The notes under the pieces are model-generated. The model was not told the origin of the DNA. It searched no databases and saw nothing but the letters and a program-made list of their open reading frames with translations. Both the position numbers and the translations under genes were made by a program. A DNA stretch of 64,000 nt from Verrucomicrobiia bacterium (GTDB lineage: Bacteria; Verrucomicrobiota; Verrucomicrobiia; Limisphaerales; UBA8199): NCBI GenBank assembly GCA_035946615.1, contig DASYZB010000115.1, forward strand, positions 39,357-103,356, given 5' to 3'. Of this stretch, positions 36,401 to 45,253 are shown piece after piece (within the stretch, counting starts at the first letter, position 1; every line of letters begins with the position of its first letter).

Positions 36401-38341
36401 CAATCGGCTCAATTCAGTCCGGATGGCAGCCGAATCGTCGCCGCTTCGACTGACGGGACCGTGCGGCTGTGGGATGTTCAGAGCGGCCAGCAACTAAGGG
36501 AGCTGTTGAAACAAACCGCTCCGGTCAGCTCGGCACAATACAGTCCGGATGGCGAGCGCATCGTCACCGCTTCGGGTGACGGAACGGTGCGGGTGTGGAG
36601 CGCCCAGAGCGGACAGCCATCGACCGAGCTGCAACACGCGAATTTGGTTGCTGTCAATTCGGTGCAATTCAGTCCGGATGGCAAGCGCATCGTCACCGTA
36701 TCGCAAAACGGCACTGCGCAGGTGTGGGATGCACAAAGCGGCCAACCCTTGACGCAACTGGGTGGAGAGGTCAACTCCGCGCAATTCAGTTCGGATGGGG
36801 AGCGGCTCCTCACGGTATCCGGGTCTGCGGCTCAAGTCTGGGATGTCCGGAGCGGGCTGCCACTGACCGAGCCTTTGCAACACGCCGGTTTGGTTAGCTC
36901 CGCGCAGTTCAGTCCGGATGGGAGGCGCATCGTTACCGCAGCGGAGGATGGAACGGCGCGGGTGTGGGATGCGCAGACCGGACAGCCATTGATGGAGCCA
37001 CTGTTTCATGGGTGGGAGGCTGGTCCAGGTGAGTTCAAGCGGAGCGCCCATGGCGAGCGCGTGGTTGGCATGACGTGGCCGGTCAATTCGGTGCAATTCA
37101 GTCCGGATGGCAAGCGCATCATAACCGCGGCGCAAGACGGGAACGTGCGGATTTGGGACATCGCTCCATCGCCGGCACCCCCCCCGTCCTGGCTGCCGCA
37201 ATTGGCCGAAGCGATCTCCGGCCAGACGCTCAACCCACAGGGCCTCTTGGAGCCGACTCACTTGAACCCAGCCGAGGTTATCGGCCGGCTCCGCAAGACC
37301 GTGGGCCGCGAACCGGACAACGACGATTGGGCCGTCTGGGGACGCTGGTTTTTCGCCGACCCATTCACACGCACCATCTCGCCTTTTTCCTCAGAAACCG
37401 TTCCGGAGTATATCGAGGAGCGAATCACCGAGCAGACGCCGGAATCGTTGGCTGAGGCCGAGCGGTTGGCGGGCGACAACGCTCCCTTGTTGAAGCGCAT
37501 CGCCGAGGCGCGCGGACGGCTCGACCAAACGACCCACGCCCTCGCGCTTAAGCGCGACGCTGACGCGCTGGTGGCCCAAGGCAAGTTTGCGGAAGCGGAA
37601 CCGAAGTATCACGAGGCGCTGGAAATCATCCGCCAGGTCAGCGGCCCGCAAAACCCCGACACGACCAGCACGATGCGTTCTCTGGCAAATCTCTATTGCT
37701 CCCTCGGCCGGCGCGGGGAGGCGCTGACCCTCCTGGACAACGTCTGCGCAATGAATCCGCAGGACACCGATGCCTCGCTCACCCTTGCCACCTGGCAAAC
37801 CTGGTTCGGCCAGGACGCCGATTACGAGGCCAGCCGCCGCCGCCTGGTCCAGGAGGCGCAAGGAACCGATTTGCCCGGGACAGCAGAGCGGGCTGCCAAG
37901 GCCTTTTGCCTTCGGCCCTCCACCGATACCGCCTTGCTCACCAACGCCCTCAACCTCGCACAGCGGGCTGTGGAACTGGGCAAATACACCGGGCTGCTGC
38001 CGTGGTATCAACTGGGCCTCGGGCTGGCTGAATACCGCAACGGCCAATACGCCGCTGCCGAACGCTCCCTCACCGTCGCGGAGAAGACTGTTGGCGATAG
38101 CAATCGCGACATTCAAGGAATCGCGCGCCTGTTTCGCGCCATGAGCCTTTTCCGGCAGGGTCGCTCAGAAGAGGCCCGCTGGCTCTTTAACCAGGAAGAG
38201 GCACAGATGGCTCCACTGCCAAAAGACGAAACCAAACCGCTTTTGAACGGCCACCCCGTTTCCCACGACGTGCTGATTTGGTGGCTGGCCTACAAGGAAG
38301 CAAGGTCCCTCTTAAGTCCGCCCGGCGATGCGAAGCCATAA
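33497..38341 (+). CDS. Membrane Ser/Thr protein kinase with 16 WD40 repeats and C-terminal TPRs
   Basis: 1,614 aa from the ATG at 33497, which follows AGGA; a start 51 nt upstream is less likely. The order is: a short N-region, a Hanks-type kinase (about 87-380; P-loop GEGGCGVV 95-102, Lys118, HRDIKPSN with D211, DFG 232-234), one membrane helix (about 412-437), an Ala/Gln coiled coil, then 16 WD40 units (about 549-1221). TPR-like helices follow (about 1,350-1,600). Each WD unit has an AQFSPDG turn and a (V/I)WDAQSGQ strand. All kinase catalytic residues are present. It is likely a sensor kinase whose propellers face the periplasm and bind an unknown ligand. Confidence 0.93.
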   Translation: MNDPDKFQNRSEKEIFFEALEKNTPEERTAFLDGACGKDLALRARMEALLAEHFEQDTFMKKPAAYAERPTIKISPIEEAAGTVIGRYKLLQCIGEGGCGVVYMAEQQEPVRRRVALKVIKLGMDTKQVIARFEAERQALALMDHPNIAKVLDAGATETGRPYFVMELVKGIPITRYCDENNLSTATRLSLFVQVCQAIQHAHQKGIIHRDIKPSNILVADHDGVPVPKIIDFGIAKATTDQRLTDKTLFTAFEQFIGTPAYMSPEQARLSGLDIDTRSDIYSLGVLLYELLTGRTPFEGERLLKAGLDEIRRIIREEEPVRPSTRLHTLDAVEQTTVARHRQADPPKLRHLLSGDLDWIVMKALEKDRGRRYETANGLAMDIQRHLNNEPVLARPPGKLYRFQKMARRNKLAFGAAAAVVTSLALGLVICSFLFIREKQARASEAAMRQKAEAANQQAQAQAARAVAASRQAKSAEQNARQKEVEAKTALSTSEFLQGSRAITEKHPGDALAYLARSFADDPANEAALTSMATLLASHSWMAPTVLLKPAKSANSAQFSPDGKRILTVSEDWTAQVWDAQSGQPLTRLGLGGQVGAAQFSPDGTRVVTATWDQARVWDASSGQPLTPPLPHNGLVASAQFSPDGRRLVTMCGASAWVWDAQDGRKLAELQTGGKLSLLLAQFSPDGSSIITAAWDQVRVWDAKNGRVLTMLPQLGSSFARSAQFSPDGKRIVTASGDGSARVWDAQSGQQLMTLGHILPVASAQFSPDGKSILTTTWGGTVQIYDAQSGQLLPGHGIQDNRVNSAQFSPDGTRIVTASGAVARGWNARSGQPLTEPLQHNSVVNSAQFSPDGKRILTASRDGTVRVWEMQNGQPPLAEILKQAGFASAQFSPDGTRILTVWGNWVCVWDAKSHQPLTERLQHYSFVNAAQFSPDGKRILTRAGDQVRVWDAQDGHPLTAPLKHDGWVQSAQFSPDGSRIVAASTDGTVRLWDVQSGQQLRELLKQTAPVSSAQYSPDGERIVTASGDGTVRVWSAQSGQPSTELQHANLVAVNSVQFSPDGKRIVTVSQNGTAQVWDAQSGQPLTQLGGEVNSAQFSSDGERLLTVSGSAAQVWDVRSGLPLTEPLQHAGLVSSAQFSPDGRRIVTAAEDGTARVWDAQTGQPLMEPLFHGWEAGPGEFKRSAHGERVVGMTWPVNSVQFSPDGKRIITAAQDGNVRIWDIAPSPAPPPSWLPQLAEAISGQTLNPQGLLEPTHLNPAEVIGRLRKTVGREPDNDDWAVWGRWFFADPFTRTISPFSSETVPEYIEERITEQTPESLAEAERLAGDNAPLLKRIAEARGRLDQTTHALALKRDADALVAQGKFAEAEPKYHEALEIIRQVSGPQNPDTTSTMRSLANLYCSLGRRGEALTLLDNVCAMNPQDTDASLTLATWQTWFGQDADYEASRRRLVQEAQGTDLPGTAERAAKAFCLRPSTDTALLTNALNLAQRAVELGKYTGLLPWYQLGLGLAEYRNGQYAAAERSLTVAEKTVGDSNRDIQGIARLFRAMSLFRQGRSEEARWLFNQEEAQMAPLPKDETKPLLNGHPVSHDVLIWWLAYKEARSLLSPPGDAKP
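35143..37160 (+). repeat. WD40-coding tandem repeat, 16 units of about 120 bp
   Basis: The segment CAATTCAGTCCGGATGGCAA recurs with few changes at roughly 120-bp steps inside the kinase gene. The units are more alike at DNA level than WD40 folding requires. This points to amplification or gene conversion. Unit 15 carries an extra ~20 residues. Confidence 0.85.
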
Positions 38342-38406
38342 TCCACTTTTGCGCTTGATGTCGTTATCCAACACCACAATTCAGCCACCGCATGGACATC
38401 CGCAGG

Positions 38407-38685
38407 TCAACGGCGGAGGCGATTTTTGAGCGGGGCGATGGGCTGGAAACGGACTTTGAGGCGGCGGGCCAGGTCGGCGGGAGCGCGGATGCCGTCGCAG
38501 AGCAAATCAAAGAGGCGTTTGAGGCGAAGCTGATGCCCCAGTCGTTTTTTGAAGTCGGCCTGGAACTTCTCGAACTGGGCGTCACGTTCTTTTATGAGGG
38601 GGAGGGCCAGGGGAGTGACATCGTCAGCGGTAAAATACGCGCTGATTTGCCATTCGCGAATCGCGCCTCGAACTTCGCCGAGTTC
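38407..38685 (-). pseudogene. Stranded 3' part of an unrecognised gene
   Basis: A minus-strand frame of ~92 codons, directly after the stop of the VPS10-like gene and in the same frame, reads ELGEVRGAIREWQISAYF, then FEKFQADFKKRLGHQLRLKR, LFDLLCDGIRAPADLARR and ends LKNRLRR. The composition looks truly coding, and the last part resembles a helix-turn-helix (LFDLLCDGIRAPADLARRL). It has no start codon or RBS. I take it as the C-terminal remnant of a deleted gene; a read-through extension of its neighbour is the alternative. The rest of 38342-38406 shows nothing. Confidence 0.5.
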
Positions 38686-41600
38686 TTATTCTTCGTTCTC
38701 CGAGTCGGGTTGGGTCTCCGGATTCCATTCCGGATGAATTTCCCCCAAACCGGAGGCGCGCAACTGGGCATTGAAGGCGGGCAGGTCAACCCCTCGGATT
38801 CGCGTCCAGGTCTTCAGGGCATCAATGAGCGCAGTCTCGAGATGCCCTAGAGCGGCCAATTGCGAAGGGGTCGGCGCGGCATCGGCTCTCGCTGTCTGGT
38901 CGTAGAGCGATGACACTTGTTTGTTGATATCCTCCAAGCCGGTTTCTTCTCCTTCTTTGTGAGCGGGTTGTTCCAGGAGGTTTCTTACCTTGCTGTCGAG
39001 AGTCTTGGCCTGACTTGCAATAGGATTTATCTTGTCGTCCGCCAATTTCGCCGTCTGGGTCTGTAAGAAACGTGCCAGACCGACGGCTTCGGAACTGCGC
39101 GCGATCATCGAGGCGAGGTCTTGCTCGGTCTGGAATTGGCGTTTGAGATCGGCCCGGGGCGTCTTTACCCGCGGGTCCATCTTGACCAGCAAGGGCTCGG
39201 AGTGTGTTTCGCCCGCGGCGGTCAACCGGACCATGTAGCGTCCGGGCAAGGCGGTGGGGCCCACCGGCAGGTGCGGTGTGTTAAAGGGGATGGCTGAAAT
39301 GGGATACTCCCGTTGGATGGCGACGGTGCCCGTGTAATGCAGGTCCCAGACCCAGCGGTGCATTCCGGCTGTGGCGGGAAGGACCTGGTGGCGGCGAATC
39401 CAGTAAAGGGGAATGGAAGCCGACCTTTCGAGCTCCTCAGGCGTGGGGCCGGCAGGATCGTCGCTGGAATAGCGGCGCGCCAGACGCCCTTGCGCGTCGA
39501 GAATCTCCAGTGTGACCGGGCTGTGGGCCGTCTGCCTTAGAAAGTAGTCGATGATCGCGCCCTCGGGCGGGTTTTTTCCGGCGGGCTCGTCTGGAGGCAT
39601 CGGGGTGTCGGTGTTGGTGTCCCGCTGAATTCGCCACGCCGTCGCGGGCTTGCAAAGCCGGACCCTCGATTGGGCGAAGTCGGCCGTGGTCTGGCGAAGA
39701 GGAGTGATGTCGTCGAGAATCCAGAACGAGCGCCCATGGGTGGCCACAACGAGGTCGTCATTGTGTATCCAAAGGTCGCGCATCGAAGTGTGTGGCAGGT
39801 TCAGTTGGAGGGGTTGCCACAGCGCGCCGTCATTGAAAGAGACCCAGACCGCTTTTTCCGTCCCGCAAAACAGGAGGCCCTTTCGGACCGGGTCTTCCCG
39901 GACGGTATTCACCGGCGCGTCCTCAGGCAGGCCATGAACGATTGGCTGCCAGGATTTGCCGCCGTCATGCGTCCGGAAAATGTAGGGATGCAAATCATCG
40001 ACCCGGAAGCGGCTCACGGACGCATAGGCCGTGTTGTCGTCGAAATGTGAGGCGGTCATTTGCGTCACCTTGCTCCATGGAGCGAGCTGAGGGGGCGTGA
40101 TGTTGGTCCAATGTTTTCCACCGTCGCGAGTGGTCCAAACGAGTCCATCATCGGTGCCAGCCCATAGCGTATGGAGCGTATGGAACGAGGGCGCCAGGGC
40201 GTAAATGGCGCCGCGGACGTTGGCAGCATAGGCATCATTGGCGGCGAGCGCACCGAGGCTGGCAGGGATGCCCGGGTGCTTTCGGCTGAGGTCCGGGCTG
40301 ATCGTTTGCCAGGACTTGCCGCCATTCCTGGTCTCGAACAGGACATTGGCCGCATAATAAAGCACGTGGGGATCAACCGGAGAAAACATGATCGGCTCGG
40401 TGCGGTCAGCCCGAATCCCTCCCTGCTTCACGGGAACGGGCGAGACGTCCTGGGTCTGGCCCGTGACCCAGTCAAACCTGGAAATCTCAGTCCTGCCGGC
40501 GCCGTAAACGACGTTGGGGTGGAGGGGATCGGGGGCCACGTAACCGTATTCGATGGCGCCTACGGGATGCCACTCCCGCGCCGTGATCTCGCCGTCATTC
40601 CCCCGGCTGGAGATTCCCACCGAACCGCTCTCCTGCTGCCCGCCATACACCCGATAGGGGAATTCGTTGTCCGTGATGACGTGATAGAGCTGGGCGGTCG
40701 GCTGGTTGTACCAGGAACTCCAGGTTGCGCCGCCATTGACGGTGACAATGGCGCCCTGGTCTCCAACCAGCAGGATGATCTCCGGGTGATCGGGATTGAT
40801 CCAGATGTTTTGATAATCGTCTCCGCCAGGCGCGCCGCGGATAGCCCTCCAGCTTCCACCGGCATCGACCGAGCGCCACGTCACGATGCTGGCGCTATAG
40901 ACAATGTCCGGATTGGCGGGGTCCACCTTGGGCATGGGAAGGTCGCCTCCGCCAATGCGCGCGCTTGGCCGATCGTCACTTGTGGCTACGTGCCAGGTCG
41001 TGCCCGCATCGTCGGAGCGGCAGAAGAGGATGCCTTTGCCGGACGCATAGACCTCTTTGTCCCGGCTGGTGGCGACCATTGCATAGAGGCGCTTTGAGTT
41101 ACTGGGAGCGATAGCGACATAAGCCTGCACAAGGTCATTGGGCAATCCCCCGGAAAGCTGCCGCCACGTGTTGCCGCCGTCCGCCGACCTGTAAATTCCA
41201 CCCCCGGCGCCGCCATAGCCGTTATGGTCTTCCCAAGGCCCCTGGCGGGCTCTCCAAAAGGTCACATAAATCACCTCGGGATTGGACGAGTCCATCTCGA
41301 CGTCGCAGGCGCCTGTGTTTTCGTCTTTATACAGGACATTCATCCAGGTCTTGCCGCCATCGGTGGTTCGGAAAACGCCCCGCTCACGGTTAGGACCGTA
41401 AGGGTGACCGAGGACGGCGGCAAAAACGCGATTCGGGTCATGGGGATCGACGGCCAGAGCCGGTATCTGTTGGCTGTCATCGAGTCCGAGGTGCTTCCAG
41501 GTCCGACCCGCGTCGGACGAGCGGTACATGCCGTTGCCGACGGATAGTTCGGGACGCTGCAATCCTTCTCCGCTGGCGACATAGAGGATATTCGGGTCCG

Positions 41601-41907
41601 AGGGGGCAACCGCGATGGCGCCGATGGATTGGACCGGCTCGGAATCGAAAATCGGCTTCCAGGTACGCCCGTAATCATCGGTTTTCCACACGCCGCCGTC
41701 CACTTGGCCCACATAGAAAACGTTGGGCTGGCCCGGCACGCCCGTAGCGGCCCGGGTCCGCCCTCCTCGGTAAGGACCGATCATGCGCCACTGAATGTCC
41801 CGGTCGAGATGCTCCGGGAGCGTTTGGCTGCGGGCCTGAAATACCAGTAAGGCGGTCGCCAGCCAGAAGGTTTGTGCTCGAAGAAGATGTGGGCGAGACT
41901 GACTCAT
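38686..41907 (-). CDS. Secreted VPS10/sortilin-like BNR-repeat protein
   Basis: 1,073 aa from the ATG at 41907, which gives a signal peptide (QTFWLATALLVFQARS). A propeller begins IQWRMIGPYRGGRTRA, with unit endings such as SSDAGRTWKHLG, TTDGGKTWMNV, SADGGNTWRQL, SVDAGGSWRAI and THDGGKSWQPI. This is the pattern of the bacterial 'VPS10 domain/glycosyl hydrolase' family. The C-terminal ~300 residues are beta-rich and then helical (KQFQTEQDLASMIA-like). These proteins are widespread in Acidobacteria and Verrucomicrobia; the ligand is unknown. A short coding remnant follows its stop. Confidence 0.82.
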   Translation of the reverse strand: MSQSRPHLLRAQTFWLATALLVFQARSQTLPEHLDRDIQWRMIGPYRGGRTRAATGVPGQPNVFYVGQVDGGVWKTDDYGRTWKPIFDSEPVQSIGAIAVAPSDPNILYVASGEGLQRPELSVGNGMYRSSDAGRTWKHLGLDDSQQIPALAVDPHDPNRVFAAVLGHPYGPNRERGVFRTTDGGKTWMNVLYKDENTGACDVEMDSSNPEVIYVTFWRARQGPWEDHNGYGGAGGGIYRSADGGNTWRQLSGGLPNDLVQAYVAIAPSNSKRLYAMVATSRDKEVYASGKGILFCRSDDAGTTWHVATSDDRPSARIGGGDLPMPKVDPANPDIVYSASIVTWRSVDAGGSWRAIRGAPGGDDYQNIWINPDHPEIILLVGDQGAIVTVNGGATWSSWYNQPTAQLYHVITDNEFPYRVYGGQQESGSVGISSRGNDGEITAREWHPVGAIEYGYVAPDPLHPNVVYGAGRTEISRFDWVTGQTQDVSPVPVKQGGIRADRTEPIMFSPVDPHVLYYAANVLFETRNGGKSWQTISPDLSRKHPGIPASLGALAANDAYAANVRGAIYALAPSFHTLHTLWAGTDDGLVWTTRDGGKHWTNITPPQLAPWSKVTQMTASHFDDNTAYASVSRFRVDDLHPYIFRTHDGGKSWQPIVHGLPEDAPVNTVREDPVRKGLLFCGTEKAVWVSFNDGALWQPLQLNLPHTSMRDLWIHNDDLVVATHGRSFWILDDITPLRQTTADFAQSRVRLCKPATAWRIQRDTNTDTPMPPDEPAGKNPPEGAIIDYFLRQTAHSPVTLEILDAQGRLARRYSSDDPAGPTPEELERSASIPLYWIRRHQVLPATAGMHRWVWDLHYTGTVAIQREYPISAIPFNTPHLPVGPTALPGRYMVRLTAAGETHSEPLLVKMDPRVKTPRADLKRQFQTEQDLASMIARSSEAVGLARFLQTQTAKLADDKINPIASQAKTLDSKVRNLLEQPAHKEGEETGLEDINKQVSSLYDQTARADAAPTPSQLAALGHLETALIDALKTWTRIRGVDLPAFNAQLRASGLGEIHPEWNPETQPDSENEE

Positions 41908-41983
41908 AAGGGTGTAACGGCATTGGTTTTTACCAGATAAACCGGAATTTGCGAACAAAAAGGGCTCAAGCAATCTAGCCGAA

Positions 41984-42000
41984 GAGACCAGACTGGTCTC
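41984..42000. repeat. 7-bp mini-hairpin with 3-nt loop
   Basis: GAGACCA-GAC-TGGTCTC, in the 319-bp gap between the VPS10-like gene and tRNA-Leu. The rest of that gap shows no gene, only a diverged TTGCGTCCATCCGCGGTTG stretch at 42113-42131 that resembles the R3 motif. Confidence 0.65.
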
Positions 42001-42226
42001 CCCCTCGCCACGCAGCTAAACTACGACTCGCAAGAATCAAACTCCCTTGAAGAATTCGCGCCCATGCCACGATAAGAAAGTCAAAGGGTCCCGTCTCAAA
42101 AATGCGCTCTGATTTGCGTCCATCCGCGGTTGATTCTCAACACAGGTCTGAGGCGCCGCCTCGCTACAGGACAACTCCGCAGCATGAAATTTGCGCCTGC
42201 TGTTATTCCAGTGATAAACGATATTT

Positions 42227-42314
42227 TGGTGCCGGTGGTGGGACTTGAACCCACACGGCTTTTTACAGCCCCAGGATTTTAAGTCCTGTGCGTCTGCCAT
42301 TTCGCCACACCGGC
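42227..42314 (-). tRNA. tRNA-Leu (anticodon UAA)
   Basis: An 88-nt cloverleaf on the minus strand. The acceptor GCCGGTG pairs with CACCGGC, the anticodon stem CAGGA/TCCTG holds CTTAAAA (anticodon TAA), a long variable arm (GGGGCTGTAAAAAGCC) marks a class II tRNA, and the T loop is TTCAAGT. CCA is encoded at 42227-42229. Confidence 0.96.
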
Positions 42315-42530
42315 AACCCAATGTTTACAGGCATTTCGTGAGCCATGAAACGTAACGCAAGCCAATGCAGCAGCGAAAGCAGCACAAACACCAGCGCACA
42401 AGTTCGTTCTCACGGGCCTACGTTCGCAAAAGTCCTCGACGGACGCAAGCAACCCGTGCGCGGCGTGCCGCTTGCCGCGCCGTTTGCGTGGTTTATTTTT
42501 GTCGTTCCCCGCCCTAATCTTCGCCTGACT

Positions 42531-43871
42531 ATGAAAAGCATCCCGCTGCCGCCGTGCAGCCATTCGCCGGGAAAATATAATGGGCCGTCTGCGGCTGAAA
42601 TCGCGGCGTTGCGCGCGCAGTTCGTGAATCCGGGCATCTTCCTTTTCTACAAGGAACCCATCATGCTCGTCGAAGGCTCCCTGCAATACGTCTGGGATGA
42701 GACCGGCAAGCGTTACCTGGACGGCCTTGGCGGAATCGTGACGGTCAGCGTCGGGCATTGTCATCCTCATGTCGTCGCGGCGGCGAACAAGCAAAATGAA
42801 AGGCTGCAACATTCCACAACGATCTACCTGCACCCGAACGTCGCCCTCTATGCGGAGAAGCTCGCCTCGAAACTGCCGGGTGACTTGAAGTTGTGTTATT
42901 TCGTGAACTCCGGCTCGGAGGCCAACGACCTGGCGTTGCTCATTGCGCGGGCATCGACCGGCAACTACGATGTCATTGCTCTGCGCAATGCTTATCACGG
43001 GGGCAACGCATCCGGTATGGCGGCCACGGCGCATAGCAATTGGAAACACAATGTGCCGCACAGTTTCGGCGTGCATCACGCGCTCGAGCCGTATCCGTAT
43101 CGCGGCCCATTTGGCTACGACGACCCGGATGCGGGACAAAAGTATGCCCAGGACGTGAAGAATCTGATTGATTATGCAACGCCGGGGAAGGTGGCGGCGT
43201 TTATAGCTGAATCCATTCAAGGGGTCGGCGGCGTAGTCGAGTTTCCCCCAGGCTATCTGAAAAGGGTTTATGAGCATATCCGCGCCGCTGGAGGCGTGTG
43301 CATTGCAGACGAGGTCCAGACAGGCTTTGGCCGCACGGGCGACCATTTCTGGGGCTTCCAGACCCAAGGAGCGGTTCCAGACATTGTGACGATGGCCAAA
43401 GGCATTGGTAATGGTTGTCCGCTCGGGGCGGTCGTCACGACGCCCCAGATTGCCAGGGCGCTGGTCGGCAAGCTCCATTTTAACACCTTCGGCGGAAACC
43501 CCGTTGTCAGCGCGATTGGCAAAGCCGTCCTCGAAGTCATCGAGAGGGAACATCTTCAGGAAAACTCCCGGACGCTCGGCAATCACATTTTAACGGAGTT
43601 GAACAAATTGAAAGAAAAGCACAAAATCATCGGCGACGTTCGTGGAAGAGGTTTGTTGCTCGGAATCGAGTTGGTGAAGGACGGGGCGTCAAAACTCCCC
43701 GCGTCAGCCGAATGCTCGCGAGTGCTGGAAAATGCGCGTGAACTGGGTTTGCTTCTTGGGAAGGGCGGACTGTGGGGACAGACGATCCGTTTTGCGCCGC
43801 CAATGTGCATCACGCGCGCGGATGCCGATTTTGTGCTCGAAGTCTTGAACGAATCGCTTTCTGCCATTTGA
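42531..43871 (+). CDS. Class III aminotransferase (AGXT2-like)
   Basis: 446 aa from the ATG at 42531; the upstream open frame runs back towards the tRNA and has no coding look. PLP-fold features: [65 protein letters not shown], the Lys-bearing [16 protein letters not shown], and a C-terminal [14 protein letters not shown]. Closest in style to alanine-glyoxylate/beta-aminoisobutyrate aminotransferases of the AGXT2 subgroup. The exact amine donor is not readable. It is followed 50 bp later by the FG-GAP gene. Confidence 0.88.
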   Translation: MKSIPLPPCSHSPGKYNGPSAAEIAALRAQFVNPGIFLFYKEPIMLVEGSLQYVWDETGKRYLDGLGGIVTVSVGHCHPHVVAAANKQNERLQHSTTIYLHPNVALYAEKLASKLPGDLKLCYFVNSGSEANDLALLIARASTGNYDVIALRNAYHGGNASGMAATAHSNWKHNVPHSFGVHHALEPYPYRGPFGYDDPDAGQKYAQDVKNLIDYATPGKVAAFIAESIQGVGGVVEFPPGYLKRVYEHIRAAGGVCIADEVQTGFGRTGDHFWGFQTQGAVPDIVTMAKGIGNGCPLGAVVTTPQIARALVGKLHFNTFGGNPVVSAIGKAVLEVIEREHLQENSRTLGNHILTELNKLKEKHKIIGDVRGRGLLLGIELVKDGASKLPASAECSRVLENARELGLLLGKGGLWGQTIRFAPPMCITRADADFVLEVLNESLSAI

Positions 43872-43921
43872 AATGAATGCAGTGACCTATTGTAATTCCT
43901 GCAAACAGGCCCTCGCTTGTT

Positions 43922-45076
43922 ATGCGTAAATCTGCCTCCTTGGGTTTGGCACCGGCGGTTTTGCTCGCTCTAACTTCAATCGGCGCCGGGCAACCGCTAT
44001 CGTTCACCGAGCATACGATCGCCACCGGCCTGTCCGGCGGCTACCAGGTGTTGCCGGCGGACCTGAACCAGGACGGCAAACCGGACCTGATCGCGCTGGC
44101 CAGCGGGATGTCCGAGTTGGTGTGGTTTGAGAACCCAGGTTGGCAACGGCACGTCATCGCCTCCAATTTCAAGCAAATGATTAATTGCGTCGTCCTGCGT
44201 TCAGGCAAGCGCCCGGTTATTGTGCTGGCCAGCGGATTCGACAATGTGGCAAGCAAAAGCGCTGGAACGGTTTGGCTGCTCGAACCGGACGCGGATGTAA
44301 TTCAGCCTTGGAAAACGCGAATTATCGACCACCTGCCTGCGTCGCATCGCTTGCGTCTGGCGGATATCGACGGGAGCGGCAAGCCTGTCGTGGTGAACGC
44401 GCCGCTCACTGGCCTTGAAGCCGCCCCGCCTGATTACCGCGGCCACGTCCCGCTCGTGTACTACCAACCGGGCGCGTGGCAGCGCCGGCTTATTAGCGAG
44501 CAGAATCAGGGTGTGCAGCATGGCCTCTGCGTTACAGATTGGGATGGCACCGGCCATGATCAGATATTGACCGCTTCCTTTGATGGTGTCCATCGCTACG
44601 CCTTGCAAAACAATGGGCGCTGGGCACGCACGGAAATCACCCGTGGCGACCCATCCCCATGGCCCCAATGCGGGGCCAGCGAGATCGCCGTCGGCCACCT
44701 TGGCAACCAGCGCTTCCTTTGCACTATCGAGCCTTGGCACGGTCACCAGGTCGTTGTTTACCACAACGAAAATGGCCGCTGGACGCGCCAGGTTATCGAC
44801 GATTCTTTCAAGGACGGCCACGCCCTGGCGACGGCCGACCTGGACCACGATGGGCGGGACGAAATCGTGGCCGGCTACCGGGGGCGAGGCGGCGGGATGG
44901 TTTATTACAAGGCCGAAGATGCGCCAGGGTTTCGCTGGAACCGACACGACCTTGACATCGGGCACATCACTGCCGCTTCCTGCGCCGTGGTCGATTTGAA
45001 TGGCGATGGCAAGCCGGACATCGTTTCCATCGGCTCAGCGACAGCCAACCTGGTTTGGTTCGAGAACAACAAATGA
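43922..45076 (+). CDS. Secreted FG-GAP/VCBS-repeat protein
   Basis: A 384-aa protein with a signal peptide (LGLAPAVLLALTSIGAG). It has calcium-loop repeats of the integrin-like type: DLNQDGKPDLIAL, DIDGSGKPVVVNA, DWDGTGHDQILTA, DLDHDGRDEIVAG and DLNGDGKPDIVSIG, alternating with W-rich strands, so it should form a seven-bladed propeller. It is probably a periplasmic or secreted binding protein. The ligand is unknown. Confidence 0.82.
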   Translation: MRKSASLGLAPAVLLALTSIGAGQPLSFTEHTIATGLSGGYQVLPADLNQDGKPDLIALASGMSELVWFENPGWQRHVIASNFKQMINCVVLRSGKRPVIVLASGFDNVASKSAGTVWLLEPDADVIQPWKTRIIDHLPASHRLRLADIDGSGKPVVVNAPLTGLEAAPPDYRGHVPLVYYQPGAWQRRLISEQNQGVQHGLCVTDWDGTGHDQILTASFDGVHRYALQNNGRWARTEITRGDPSPWPQCGASEIAVGHLGNQRFLCTIEPWHGHQVVVYHNENGRWTRQVIDDSFKDGHALATADLDHDGRDEIVAGYRGRGGGMVYYKAEDAPGFRWNRHDLDIGHITAASCAVVDLNGDGKPDIVSIGSATANLVWFENNK

Positions 45077-45145
45077 AAGCGTGTTTTTGAAAATAGTCGG
45101 CTTTCCCTTCGTCCTGGAAACCTGTAAAATCGAGGACGAGGACGG

Positions 45146-45253
45146 GTGACCTTCTATGGAGATCTGAAAGAACCCGTAGCGGAACCGAGCGACCGGCTTA
45201 AGCTTCAAGTCATCGAAGAGGTCCTGAGCTTCATCGAAGACTGCCTTGGATAA
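45146..45253 (+). CDS. Possible 35-aa small protein
   Basis: A GTG-started frame preceded by GAGGACGAGGAC encodes TFYGDLKEPVAEPSDRLKLQ followed by VIEEVLSFIEDCLG. It looks coding, but its upstream sequence is also part of a purine-rich repeat (AATCGAGGACGAGGACG) like R2, and its end overlaps anmK on the other strand. It may be a gene fragment. I do not recognise it. Confidence 0.25.
   Translation: MTFYGDLKEPVAEPSDRLKLQVIEEVLSFIEDCLG

Noticed and set aside
35143..37160. CRISPR or minisatellite array
   Set aside because: The ~120-bp periodicity is the coding signature of WD40 units in one long frame; no spacers of constant length.
38392..38850. 152-aa plus-strand frame at 38.4 kb
   Set aside because: Runs antisense to the VPS10-like gene end and to the better coding remnant on the minus strand.
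40171..41097. 308-aa plus-strand frame opposite the VPS10-like gene
   Set aside because: Shadow frame; no start signal, no recognisable motif, while the minus strand has repeated Asp-box units.
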